From: JAHJQQ01 sp963737555
GTDB taxonomy: Bacteria > Pseudomonadota > Gammaproteobacteria > Thiohalobacterales > Thiohalobacteraceae
Length of the DNA: 64,000 bases
Assembly: GCA_963737555.1 (NCBI GenBank)
Contig: CAVTTB010000008.1
Location: forward strand, 310,001 to 374,000
Direction of reading: 5' to 3'
Numbering within the stretch: position 1 is the stretch's first letter; each line of letters begins with the position of its first letter. A program made the translations under genes and the position numbers. The notes beneath the pieces are model-generated. The model was given only the letters and a program-made list of their open reading frames with translations, searched no databases and was not told the origin of the DNA. This document shows, one piece after another, positions 1-9,557 of the stretch.

Positions 1-591
1 ACGCATAAAATGGTGCGCAAGATCCAGGCTTCCAACGAGCTGTATCACAAGGCGCTGGGCAGCATAGACACGCCGGAGAAATTCGAGGCCAAGCGTCTGG
101 AACTGGCCAAGCATGTGTGGGCGTCGATGAAGCGCACCGACTCGCGCGAGTGTCGCAATTGCCACGATTATGACTCGATGGACTTTTCCTTCCAGGGCCG
201 GCGCGCCGTGGCGCAGCACTCGGAAGGCCTGACCCACGGTAAGACCTGCATCGATTGTCACAAAGGCATCGCGCATTCGCTGCCGGCGATGTACGACGTC
301 GACCCGACTTCGGTCGTGGGTAATACCGGCAAGATGCCCGGTAGATCAGCCATCCGAGTCGGCGCCGCCGGAGGCAGCGACCCCGGCCAAGTAATTCGCG
401 AGGGTTTGCCGCGTTCGTCAGGTAATTCGGCCTGGCGGACGCGGGAAAGCTCCTTTTTATTCCAATTGACGGTATCTATGACGGCACTTATGCTCAGTCT
501 GTCGCCACCCGGGCGAGCAGGGGCTGTGCCGCATGCCGAGAATTGCCAAAGCACTTACGATCGCGGCCATCCGCAAAGCCAAAGCCGCTGA
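1..591 (+). CDS. NapC/NirT-type multihaem c-type cytochrome, 3' part
   Basis: The reading frame is already open at base 1, so the N-terminus lies outside the window. Two CxxCH haem-binding motifs are visible, CRNCH near base 155 and CIDCH near base 250, followed by the KGIAH stretch typical of the last haem site of NapC/NirT/NrfH proteins. These membrane-anchored cytochromes pass electrons from quinol to periplasmic reductases. Similarity fades after about base 330. The remaining frame to 591 looks random and overlaps an integrase remnant, so the true end is probably near 330-350, or the gene has been cut by a rearrangement. The family is well supported; the specific partner reductase is unknown. 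Confidence 0.7.
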   Translation, partial: THKMVRKIQASNELYHKALGSIDTPEKFEAKRLELAKHVWASMKRTDSRECRNCHDYDSMDFSFQGRRAVAQHSEGLTHGKTCIDCHKGIAHSLPAMYDVDPTSVVGNTGKMPGRSAIRVGAAGGSDPGQVIREGLPRSSGNSAWRTRESSFLFQLTVSMTALMLSLSPPGRAGAVPHAENCQSTYDRGHPQSQSR

Positions 592-880
592 TAAATCTGT
601 CAAGTTATCCGATGGCGGCGGCATGTATCTGCTGCTCAAGCCGGATGGTTCGCGCTATTGGCGTCTGGATTATCGGTTCGACGGCAAGCGCAAGACCCTG
701 GCGCTCGGCGTGTATCCCCAGGTCTCATTGTCGGACGCGCGCGCGCGTCGCGCCGCCGCGCGGGAATTGCTGGGCAGGGTGTTGACCCGGCAACGACCCG
801 GCACGGGTCGCCAGCGGACAACCGCGGCGCATGCCAACGGCTACTCCAGGATCGGCCGGTGATCTCCATCGACCGTACTC
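533..880 (+). pseudogene. Truncated P4-type tyrosine integrase (N-terminal arm-binding domain only)
   Basis: The N-terminal 80 residues match the DUF4102 arm-binding domain of P4-like integrases: the KLSDGGGMYLLLKPDGS stretch, the WRLDYR stretch and TLALGVYP are all recognisable. After about residue 83 the frame shifts; the continuation (GVDPATTRHG) is in the next frame and then stops. The catalytic domain with its R-H-R-Y residues is absent. This is the stump of an integrated element. No tRNA gene or attachment repeat was found beside it. It lies where the neighbouring cytochrome gene loses similarity, which points to an old insertion or deletion junction. Confidence 0.7.
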
Positions 881-899
881 ACTGAACGCCGGCGTAGCG

Positions 900-3552
900 C
901 ATCTCGCGCCACGCGTCGGCAGGTGTTTCTGCAGACCATCGCCGCATCAGCGAACTGCTGATGTCCGATGTCGATGAGCAGGAACTCATGCAGTCGCATC
1001 TGCGAGGCGCTGGTCAATGACGGCTTGTTCCGCATGGCCTGGATCGGCATGGTCGCCGACGACGGTGTGTCGGTGCACCCGCTGGTGCAGTCCGGCATGG
1101 TCGATGGGTACCTCGACAAGCTGGATCATCCGCTGCGACGAGTCGCCACAGGGCCAGGGGCCCACGGGCACCGCTATCCGCTCTGGGCAAAACCGTCATC
1201 AATGCCGACACCGAGACCAATCGACACTTCGCACTGTGGCGCGAGCAGGCGCGCGGTTTGGGCTTCCGCTCGTCGGCCGCGACGCCGATTCGTCAGCCAG
1301 CAGCGCAACATCGGTGCGCTCAATGTGTACAGCGACATACCGCAGGCCTTCGGTGCGGATGAGGTCATGCTGCTGGAAAAATTGGCCACGGATCTGGGCA
1401 TCGCCATCGAGCGCCGCGCCGCCGAACGTGCGCTACGCGAAAGCGAGGCGCAGTTTCGCTTGCTGCTGGAGTCCTCGCCCGAGGCGATCTTCGGCGTCGA
1501 TACCCAGGGTATGTGCACCTTCGTCAATCCCGCGTGTTTGCGCATGCTGGGGTATACGCGCGAAGAGGATCTGGTCGGCAAGAGTCTGCATCCGCTGATT
1601 CATCACACCCATCCCGACGGTCGGCCCTATCCGAAGGAGCAGTGTCAATATCCGGCTTTCCACGCTGGATGGCCAGTCCACTGCATGCGGACGACGAGGT
1701 GCATTGGCGCGCCGATGGCAGCAGCTTCCCCGTCGAATACTGGTCGCACCCGATGTATCGCGACGGCGAACTGATCGGCGCGGTGGTGAATTTCATTGAT
1801 ATCACGGAGCGCAAGCAGGCCGAACAGGCCTTGCGTGATAGCGAGGAACGCTATCGGTTGATCTCGAGCGTGGCCACCGATCTGCTGTATTCCTGTCTGC
1901 GTGCCGCAGGACGGTACCTTCGTGATCGATTGGGCCACAGTCACGGCAGATCGGGTTTTTGGTTATTCGCTGCAGGAGATTCTCGATCAGGGTTGCTGGC
2001 GCTGTTATGTGCATCCCGACGACCTGCCAAGGTTCGATGAACATATTACCGGACTGCAACCGGGTCAGGCCAGCGAATGCGATCTGCGCATCATCGCCAA
2101 GGACGGTTCGATGCGTTATCTCAGGGCCTACTCCAGAGTGGCCGACGCCGTTGCACTCGGGCCGCGGCAGCGTCGACACCGCATCGACTCTACGGTGCTG
2201 TCCAGGATGTCACCGAGCGCAAGCTGGCCAAGGAGCGTATCAATTTCTGGCGCATCACGACGTGCTCACCGGATTGCCGAACCGTATCCTGTTGCGCGAC
2301 CGTTTCGAGCAGGCGCTGCATCATGGCCGATCGTGACAAGGCGCATGTGGCCATGCTGTTCCTGGATCTGGATAACTTCAAGATCGTCAACGACACCTTG
2401 GGGCATGCCGTGGGTGACAACCTGCTGCAGGCGGTGGTCTCGCGCATCAGCCGGTGCATGCGTGAGACCGATACGGTGAGTCGCCAGGGCGGTGATGAAT
2501 TCATCCTGCTGTTGAACGATATTCCGGATATCGAGTCGGTCGAGCGTGTGGCGAACGCGATCCTCGGCGAACTTGCGGAGCCCATCGAAGTCGAGGGTCG
2601 CATTCTGAATACCTCGTGCAGTATCGGCGTGAGCCTGTATCCGGAGGATGGGCACGATTTCGATGCGCTGATGCAAAAGGCCGATGCGGCCATGTACAAC
2701 GCCAAAGAGGCCGGTCGCAGCACCTATCGGTTCTTCAGCGAGGAGATGAATCTAAGCGCGCACGAACACTTGTTGTTGCAGAATCGCCTGTATCAGGCGT
2801 TGAATCTCGGGGTGAATTCAGTCTGGTGTATCAGCCGCAATTGGATCTCGGCACGGGTCGGGTGTTCGGTGTCGAGGCCTTGTTGCGCTGGTACAGCCCG
2901 GAACTCGGGCATGTTCCGCCCGGCCGCTTCATCCGTGTGGCGGAGGACAGTGGCATCATCGTGCCGATCGGTGCCTGGGTGTTGCAGGAGGCTTGTCGGC
3001 AGGCCAAGGCCTGGCAGGCCGCCGGATTGCCCGAGTTGAGCGTGGCGGTGAATCTTTCCGCCTTGCAGTTCCGCCGCGGCAACCTGGTCGAAACCGTGGC
3101 GTCCGCGTTGCGGGCAGAGCGGGATAGCGCCGCATCTGCTGGAACTCGAACTGACCGAATCCATTCTGCTCCAGAATGTGGAGCATACGCTGGCGACGGT
3201 CCGCCAATTGAAGGCACTCGGCGTGCGCCTGTCGATCGACGACTTCGGCACCGGCTATTCGTCGCTCAGCTATCTCAAACGCTTCACCGTCGACAAGCTC
3301 AAGATCGATCAATCCTTCGTGCGCGACATCGGCACCGATCCGGACGACGCGGCGATCGTCCGCGCCATCATCCAGATGGCCAACAGCCTGCGCCTGGGGA
3401 TTATCGCCGAGGGTGTGGAGACCGCAGAGCAGATGGAGTTTCTGCAGCGCGAGGGTTGCCAGGAAATCCAGGGTTATTTCTTCAGCCATCCGCTCTCTGC
3501 GGAAAATCTTCGGGTGTTCCTGCGCAGCCGGGAAAAAGCCCGCGCGCAATAA
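900..3552 (+). pseudogene. GAF-PAS-PAS-GGDEF-EAL sensory cyclic-di-GMP protein, multiply frameshifted
   Basis: Pieces in all three plus frames read in order. A GAF-like segment (about 960-1430) is followed by PAS 1 (about 1435-1800, with FRLLLESSPEAIFGVDTQG), PAS 2 (about 1840-2160), a GGDEF domain (about 2240-2750, starting at LTGLPNRILLRDRF and with the intact signature GGDEF) and an EAL domain (about 2800-3552, with EALLRW, DDFGTGYSSL and IAEGVE). GGDEF domains make and EAL domains degrade cyclic-di-GMP; both active-site signatures are present. At least six frame changes are needed, so it is either decayed or affected by sequence errors like many genes here. No convincing start codon is visible, and a sensor domain may be missing at the N-terminus. 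Confidence 0.75.
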
Positions 3553-3670
3553 ATCCGGTTGGGCCGTGTATTCGGCAGATCGCTCGCACGGTCCGTTCAG
3601 CTTCGTTTCAGCCTGAGCGTTTAGTCTGCTCTCCAACCCGGCCAGTCGGCCAGGAAGGAGAGACGTGATC

Positions 3671-4094
3671 ATGTCCCGGTTCATATCCAAATTTCCCGTC
3701 ATTGCGCTGGTCATCGGCGCCCTGTCGGTGACGACACTGCCGGCCGCGCAGGCCGATGCGGTGGCCGACGCGTTAGCAAACTATCAAGACCCAAGGCGCG
3801 GCCGCGTTCGATGCCCAGGCGGGCGCGCGGCGCTGGACCGAGAATTTCACCGACGCCGAGACCGGCAAATCTATCAACTGCGCGTCCTGCCACAAACAGG
3901 ATCTGCGCCAGACCGGCCAGCATATCCGCACCCTCAAACCGGTCGAGCCGATGGCGCCGAGCGCGAATCCGCAGCGGCTTACCGATGTGAAGAAGATCGA
4001 GAAATGGTTCCTGCGCAATTGCAAAGGCACCTGGGGCCGCGAATGCACGGCGCAGGAGAAGGGCGATTTTCTGGTGTATATCCAAAGCCAATGA
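3671..4094 (+). CDS. SHP-like monohaem cytochrome c (DUF1924), one frameshift
   Basis: A signal peptide (hydrophobic stretch ending PAAQADA) is followed after a frameshift near 3790 by the DUF1924 core: a CASCH haem motif, then the GQHIRTLKPVEPMAPSANP stretch, a WFLRNC segment and a C-terminal TAQEKGDFLVYIQ. This matches the sphaeroides haem protein (SHP) family, small periplasmic cytochromes whose haem iron can bind oxygen or small ligands. AAGGAG at 3655-3660 favours ATG 3671 over GTG 3665. The stop overlaps an ATG in ATGA, and the partner dihaem cytochrome starts 18 bases on; SHP and DHC are known redox partners. Confidence 0.8.
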
Positions 4095-4111
4095 ACGAGG
4101 AGTGGAATGAT

Positions 4112-4694
4112 ATGAAACTGCGTAGCTTGGCGGCAGCGATGCTCGTCGCCGTGGTGGGCTTATCGGCAACGCTGGCCTTCAGCGAAGATGAGCGGGAAGC
4201 AGGTGAGGAAGGCGAGCGCGGCTGGGCGGCGCGACTGGCCGCGCCGACCGGTGTGCGTGCGGTGGACAATCCCTTGTATGCCGCCGAGTGCGGCGGTTGT
4301 CACTTTGCCTATCAACCGGGACTGTTGCCCGAGGCCTCATGGCGCAAAATGATGGGCTCGTTGGCCGATCACTTCGGTGAGAACGCCGAACTCGAGGCCC
4401 GAGACGCAGAAATTAATCACCGAGTATCTGATTCAGAATGCGGCCGAACGCGATAACGGCAAGATCGCCCGTAGCATACTGAAATCTGCGGGCGCGCAGG
4501 CCGAACCGGTGCAGCGCATCACCGAGACGGCGTATTTCATCCGCAAACACGATGAGTTGCCGCCGCGGGTATGGCGCGACAATCCCAAGGTCGGTTCCAT
4601 GAGCAACTGCAGCGCGTGTCACACCAAGGCCGATAACGCCAGCTTCGACGAGCATCAGGTAAATATCCCGGGCATAGGGCGTTGGGAGGACTGA
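4112..4694 (+). CDS. Dihaem cytochrome c (DHC), one frameshift
   Basis: An N-terminal signal sequence is followed by CGGCH (near 4292) and, after a frameshift near 4405, CSACH (near 4612), so two haem c groups are expected. The sequence between them, including a WRKMMGSLADHFGENAEL stretch and an ITEYLIQNAA segment, fits the DHC family. DHC passes electrons to SHP, whose gene lies immediately upstream. A cytochrome b561 gene often accompanies this pair but is not present here. ATG 4112 has a GAGGAG ribosome site at 4097-4102. Confidence 0.8.
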
Positions 4695-4755
4695 GTGGGT
4701 GGTTCGCGGCCAGATGCCGCCCCTGCAGTCCATGGCCCATATTCATGTAGGAGCC

Positions 4756-4901
4756 GTAGCCTGGGTTGAGCGCCAGCGAAACCCGGGTTGTAAGGATGCT
4801 GTCACGGCATTCTTTCGGCAATGAACTGGATTGTTTAGAAAGCTTTTGCCGCCATTTCATGTCGTCAAAATCGACCGTTCACTCCGTTCAACCCAGGCTA
4901 C
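4756..4901. repeat. Inverted repeat pair in the 4695-4989 intergenic gap
   Basis: GTAGCCTGGGTTGA at 4756-4769 is the exact reverse complement of 4888-4901. A degenerate internal copy (AGCGAAACCCGGGTTG) begins near 4775. The arrangement resembles dispersed repetitive extragenic palindromes. The rest of the 295-base gap between the dihaem cytochrome and the HD-GYP gene shows no gene. Confidence 0.7.
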
Positions 4902-4989
4902 GAGGTATATCCGCGCTTACTCCAGGGGTTCTCCAGCCTCGCCTCGCGCGACCGATACAAAGAGACATGCACCGTCGTGTGGAGTGTCC

Positions 4990-6360
4990 ATGTCTCTCGC
5001 TATTCAGTCGCAGGTCTGTAACGAACAGCCGCTTTCGCTATCGGAAGTCATCGGTGCGCTCAGTTACGCACTCGACCTCACCGAGGGCCAGCCGCCCGGG
5101 CATTGTATCCGTGGTTGCTGGATCGGGTTTCATATCGGCCAGCACATCGGCTTGGCGCCGGCCGAACTCTGGGAGCTGTATTACACGCTGTTGATGAAGG
5201 ATGCCGGCTGCAGCAGCAACGCGGCGCGCCTGTGCGATCTGTATGGCAACGATGACCGCATCACCAAGCGTGATTTCAAAACCGTCGATACGGATAACAT
5301 CGCACAGATGGTGCAATTTGTGTTGGCGCACACGGGCGTAAAAGGCCCGCTCGCCGAGCGCTTCAAGCGGGTACTCAATCTGGCGCGCCAGGGCGAAAAG
5401 TTGGCGACCGAACTCATCCAGACCCGCTGCGAGCGCGGTGCGAAAATCGCCAAGCAACTGGGCTTTGGCGAGCGTGTCGCCGAAGGCATCTTTTCGCTGG
5501 ATGAGCATTGGAACGGGCGCGGTAAACCGCAGGGCCTGCGTGGCAGGCAGATTCCGTTGTTCTCGCGCATTGCCTTGCTCGCTCAGGTGATCGACGTGTT
5601 TCATCATGTCGGCGGCCCTGCTGCCGCGTTAGATGAAATACGGGCGCGCCGCGACAGTTGGTTCGATCCCGAGTTGGTCGATGCCGCATTGGCACTGGAG
5701 CATGACGCCGATTTCTGGGCGGCGTTGCGCAGCGATAGCATCGACAGCCTGGTGCAAGGCATCGAGCCTGAAGCGCGCATGCTGAGTGTCGACGACGATC
5801 TGCTGGACAATATCGCCGAGGCGTTCAGTCAAGTGGTGGATGCGAAAAGCCCTTTTACGGCCGGGCACAGTGAACGTGTCGCGCTGTATACCGACGTGTT
5901 GGCAAGCAAGCTGGGCATCGATGCGTCGCGCCGCCGTTGGCTCAAGCGCGGTGCGCTGCTGCATGATCTGGGTAAACTCGGGGTCAGCAATTCCATTCTA
6001 GATAAAGACGGCGCGCTGACCGACGAGGAATGGCGTGAGGTACGGCTGCATCCTGTCTATACCGAGGAAATTCTGTCACGCATCCTGCCGTTCAAGGATC
6101 TGGCGATTGTCGCCGGCGCGCATCACGAACGTCTCGATGGCAAGGGTTATCCGAAAGGGATGGTGGCGGCAGAGCTGACGTTGGAGACGCGCATCATCAC
6201 GGTCTGCGATGTCTTCGATGCGATCACGGCCGACCGGCCGTATCGCGGACCGATTCCGGTGCCGCAGGCCCTGGAGATCATGGGGCGCATGACCGGCACG
6301 GCGCTGGATACGAATTGCTATCACGCACTGCTGGAGTGCGTGCATGAGATGGGGCTTTAA
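4990..6360 (+). CDS. HD-GYP domain cyclic-di-GMP phosphodiesterase
   Basis: 456 residues from ATG 4990 (GGAG at 4981-4984). The C-terminal third is a full HD-GYP domain: the HD pair in ALLHDLGKLG, then HHERLDGKGYP containing the GYP triad, and a DVFDAITADRPYR segment. The N-terminal half (CIRGCWIGFHIGQHIGL and onward) resembles a second, degenerate HD-GYP-like fold lacking the metal ligands, as in many tandem HD proteins. HD-GYP enzymes hydrolyse cyclic-di-GMP. No membrane or sensor domain is evident, so it is probably cytoplasmic. The stop overlaps the end of the convergent moaA by three bases. Confidence 0.85.
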   Translation: MSLAIQSQVCNEQPLSLSEVIGALSYALDLTEGQPPGHCIRGCWIGFHIGQHIGLAPAELWELYYTLLMKDAGCSSNAARLCDLYGNDDRITKRDFKTVDTDNIAQMVQFVLAHTGVKGPLAERFKRVLNLARQGEKLATELIQTRCERGAKIAKQLGFGERVAEGIFSLDEHWNGRGKPQGLRGRQIPLFSRIALLAQVIDVFHHVGGPAAALDEIRARRDSWFDPELVDAALALEHDADFWAALRSDSIDSLVQGIEPEARMLSVDDDLLDNIAEAFSQVVDAKSPFTAGHSERVALYTDVLASKLGIDASRRRWLKRGALLHDLGKLGVSNSILDKDGALTDEEWREVRLHPVYTEEILSRILPFKDLAIVAGAHHERLDGKGYPKGMVAAELTLETRIITVCDVFDAITADRPYRGPIPVPQALEIMGRMTGTALDTNCYHALLECVHEMGL

Positions 6361-7341
6361 CCGCCGGTCATGGACATGAAGCGTAGGACTTGCTCAGGCT
6401 TCTCGTTGAACTCGTGACGTTCGGGCTTGAGGTCGATGGCGTGCAGGATGGCGGCTTCAAGTTCGGCATCGCTGCAACCTGCGCGCAGCAGCGGCCGCAA
6501 TTCGAAGCGGTGCTCCTGACCGAGACACATATACAGCGTGCCATCCACCGACAGGCGCACGCGGTTGCAGGTTTCGCAGAAGTGTTGTGAGATCGGTGTG
6601 ATGAAGCCGATGCGCAGATCCGTGCCGGCGACTCGCACATAGCGTGCGGGACCGCCGCCGGGCATCACGCCGGGCAATAATTCATAACGTTGCGCCAGGC
6701 GCGCCTTCACCGTTTGTAAATCCACATAGCGATCGGTGGCGGCGCGGCCGGTGTCGCCGATCGGCATGGTCTCGATGAAGCGCAGCGTGAAGTCATGTTC
6801 AATGCAGAAATCGACCATGTCTTCGACTTCGTCGTCATTGACGTCTTTCATCACCACCATGTTGATCTTGATCGGTGTGAAGCCCGCGGCCTTGGCGGCC
6901 ATCAGACCGGCCAACACCTTGTCGAGTTTGCCGCCGGTGATCTCTTTGAAGCGTTGCGGCTGCAAGGTGTCCAGGCTGACATTGATGCGGCGGATGCCGG
7001 CGTCATGCAGTTCGACGGCGTGCTTGGCCAGGCGCGTGGCATTGGTCGAGAGTGAAAGGTCTTCGATGCCGGGCAGTGCGGCAAGGCGGGTGGCGAGTTG
7101 CGGCAGATCTTTACGCACCAGCGGTTCACCGCCGGTTATGCGCACGCGGCGAGTGCCCAGACGCGCGAAGGCGGCGATGACGCGTTCGATCTCGCCGAAG
7201 GTCAGCCAGTGCTCCGGCTCTTCGAAATCGGTGAAGCCCTTCGGCATGCAATAGACGCAACGCAGATCGCAACGGTCTGTGACAGACAGTCGTACGTATT
7301 CGATGGAACGTCCGAAGGGATCGATCAGCTGCGCGGCTCAT
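6357..7341 (-). CDS. moaA: GTP 3',8-cyclase MoaA (radical SAM), frameshift at the start
   Basis: MoaA starts molybdenum cofactor synthesis by rearranging GTP. The radical-SAM motif CDLRCVYC is read on the minus strand near 7250-7280, just upstream of the longest open frame, preceded by IDPFGRSIEYVRLSVTDR. The second Fe-S site (CETCNRVRLSVDGTLYMC) and the conserved C-terminal Gly-Gly are present. The frame carrying the first motif has a stop just upstream, whereas ATG at 7341 reads in a different frame, so a one-base indel near 7325-7330 is likely. The gene lies directly downstream of soeABC on the same strand, and the cofactor it helps make is required by SoeA. Confidence 0.85.
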
Positions 7342-7531
7342 GGGTTTCACTATAGCACCTTGGAACGCTAACAGTACGCGGGTGTGGGGTATTGGTGAGT
7401 AAATCGAGTGTTCGGGGTCAGAGTAAATGTCGCCAGTTTGGAAACTCTCGGCTCTGATACGCTAAGTTATCGAGGGTTTGGGATTCCGCCACGGTGTCGC
7501 TCCCGAACCGTTGTCGAACCCCTAACCCTGA

Positions 7532-8512
7532 TTAGATCGTCTGGTAATACAGATTTTGCGGATGGTTCGCCTGGGCGAAGAAGAACCAGCGTTCGGCGAG
7601 CAGTCCGATATATTGCACGACGAAGGACAGCGCCAGGGTGGCCACGGCCGCCGAGGACAGGCCCAGCATCAGCAGCAATACTGGTACGGGGAACACCAGC
7701 ACCAGGAAGATCCACTTGATGGATTTCAGGAAAGCGGCGCTCTTGCCATGGAAGAACTCACGCGTATTGAACGAGCCGCCCATCGAGCCTTGCGCCTTCT
7801 GCACGACCTGGGTATGGCGCACGCCGATGGCGGACTGCGTCGTCGATTTGTATTTGATGCGTGAATTGCGGATCAAGTGAGGCGATGCGGGTGATCAGGG
7901 CGGACACGGTGATGATGATCGCCCAGATGCCATAGAAGCGTACCAGTTCCGGTGCATAGAGTGCGGCGAACGCCGTCGTCAAGGTGAAGCCGGAGGCGGT
8001 GCCAAGCAGCGTTAGATTCACCACCGTCAGTGGTGTGGCCCATTCCTGCAGGAATTTGATGCAGGCGTAGATCATGCCGGTGCAGATGAACAACGTGAAG
8101 GCCAGGACGGTCGTCACGACGCCCAGCCACCAGCGACAGATCGACGATGATCGGTCCGAGGTTGAACAGGACTAGGACTCCAGGCGGTGTATTGAATCAG
8201 ACCGTACAGCGTCAGCGCGCCCATGAACGCCGGCAGCACGATGACTTCGCGCGACAACCACGAGGTGCGCCAACGGGCGATGGCGCGCCAGCCGCGTTCG
8301 GGGCGACCGAGATGGAAGAACGAAGCCAGCAGGCCGCCGCCCAGGAACACCAGCGCGATGAGACTGCCGAGGCCGTAGAAGGTTTGCGGATCGGCCGACA
8401 TCGGCACGACCTTGATGACTGAGTACAGATGGCCGGTGAACAGCGCGAGGAACACGCCCTGGCCAACGCCGATCAATGTCGTGAGAAAGATGACAGAGAA
8501 TGCGGGATGCAT
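7532..8512 (-). CDS. soeC: SoeC-like membrane anchor of sulfite dehydrogenase (DmsC family), two frameshifts
   Basis: Read in three frames (joins near 8150 and 7875), the product has about eight hydrophobic helices and the DmsC-type opening MHPAFSVIFLTTLIGVGQG, an FFHLGRPERGWRA segment and a TASGFTLTTAFAAL segment. DmsC-type subunits anchor cytoplasm-facing molybdoenzymes to the membrane and hand electrons to quinone. About 325 residues, the usual size. It follows soeB and soeA on the minus strand. A GGAG lies just upstream of ATG 8512. Assignment to Soe rather than DMSO reductase rests on the sat-aprBA context and the SoeA-like catalytic subunit. Confidence 0.8.
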
Positions 8513-8635
8513 GTGTGCTCCGATAAAATTTGACTAGATGCTAGATACGTAGCGGTCAGGCTCAAGGCGGACGAGGTAGCCGCTCGTTCCTGAACGCTCG
8601 CTCCTCGGCTCTGCTGATATTCGTCTACGTCGTAA

Positions 8636-9369
8636 TTACCAGCTGGTGACATCGTCCAGCGTCGGTTCGTTGAGCCCGGGCTGCGGCTGCTGACGTTCCT
8701 TCTTCAACGGATTGTCGACGCGCTCCAATTCATCGGCGTGGATGGTGATGCGCGTCTTGCGCCGCGGCAGATAATGGTTGGCCGGCTTGGTGCCCCACTC
8801 GGGCATGCAGCTGATAACCGCCGTTCTCGCGGATATTCACCGAGACTTCCGACTCCGGATCATGCACGTCGCCGAACAGGCGCGCGCTGGTCGGGCAGGC
8901 CAGCACGCAGGCGGGTTTGCGCTCGGATTCCGGCAGGTGCGGTGTCGTAGATGCGGTCCACGCACAGCGTGCACTTCTTCATCACCTTCAGATGTTCGTC
9001 GATTTCGCGCGCGCCGTAAGGGCAGGCCCAGGAGCAGTATTTGCAGCCGATGCACTTGTCGTAGTCGACCAGCACGATGCCGTCTTCGGCGCGCTTGTAG
9101 CTGGCGCCGGTCGGGCAGACGGGTACGCACGGCGGATCTTCGCAGTGCAGGCAGCTCTTTGGGAAATGCACCGTTTCCGTGTTCGGAAAGGTGCCGACTT
9201 CGAAGGTCTGCACACGATTGAAGAAGGTGCCGGTCGGGTCTTTACCGTAGGGATTGAAGTCGGACATGGAGCCGGCGGTGCCCGAGGTGTTCCATTCCTT
9301 GCACGACGTCACGCAGGCATGACAGCCCACGCAGACGTTCAGATCGATCACTAGTGCCAATTGAGTCAT
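8636..9369 (-). CDS. soeB: SoeB-like four-cluster iron-sulfur subunit, two frameshifts
   Basis: The sequence carries the four cysteine groups of DmsB/SoeB ferredoxin-like subunits: CVGCHACVTSCKEWN, CLHCEDPPCVPVCPTGA, CIGCKYCSWACPYGA and CTLC with PACVLACPTSA. These hold a chain of four iron-sulfur clusters linking the molybdenum site in SoeA to the quinone site in SoeC. Frameshifts near 8930 and 8810 must be bridged to reach the natural C-terminus, which ends DDVTSW before TAA at 8636-8638. AGGA precedes ATG 9369. Confidence 0.85.
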
Positions 9370-9384
9370 GTTGTAGAATCCTAT

Positions 9385-9551
9385 GTTTCAACCGCCAAGA
9401 CGCCAAGGCGCCAAGAAATCTTTGAACCGCCAAGGCGCCAAGGACGCCAAGAAAATGAATGAAAAAGATTTTGGTCTTTTACATTTTCATCCTTGGCGTT
9501 CTTGGCGCCTTGGCGGTTCAACATGTTTTCCTTGCGCTCTTGGCGGTTCAA
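9385..9551. repeat. CGCCAAG-rich inverted repeat between soeB and soeA
   Basis: The 190-base gap between soeA and soeB is filled by repeated CCGCCAAGGCGCCAAG units. The segment 9422-9451 pairs with 9492-9521 (29 of 30 positions complementary), with further partial copies at each edge. On RNA it would form a long hairpin inside the soe transcript. Similar CGCCAAG palindromes are scattered in many environmental proteobacterial genomes. Confidence 0.85.
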
Positions 9552-9557
9552 AAAAAT

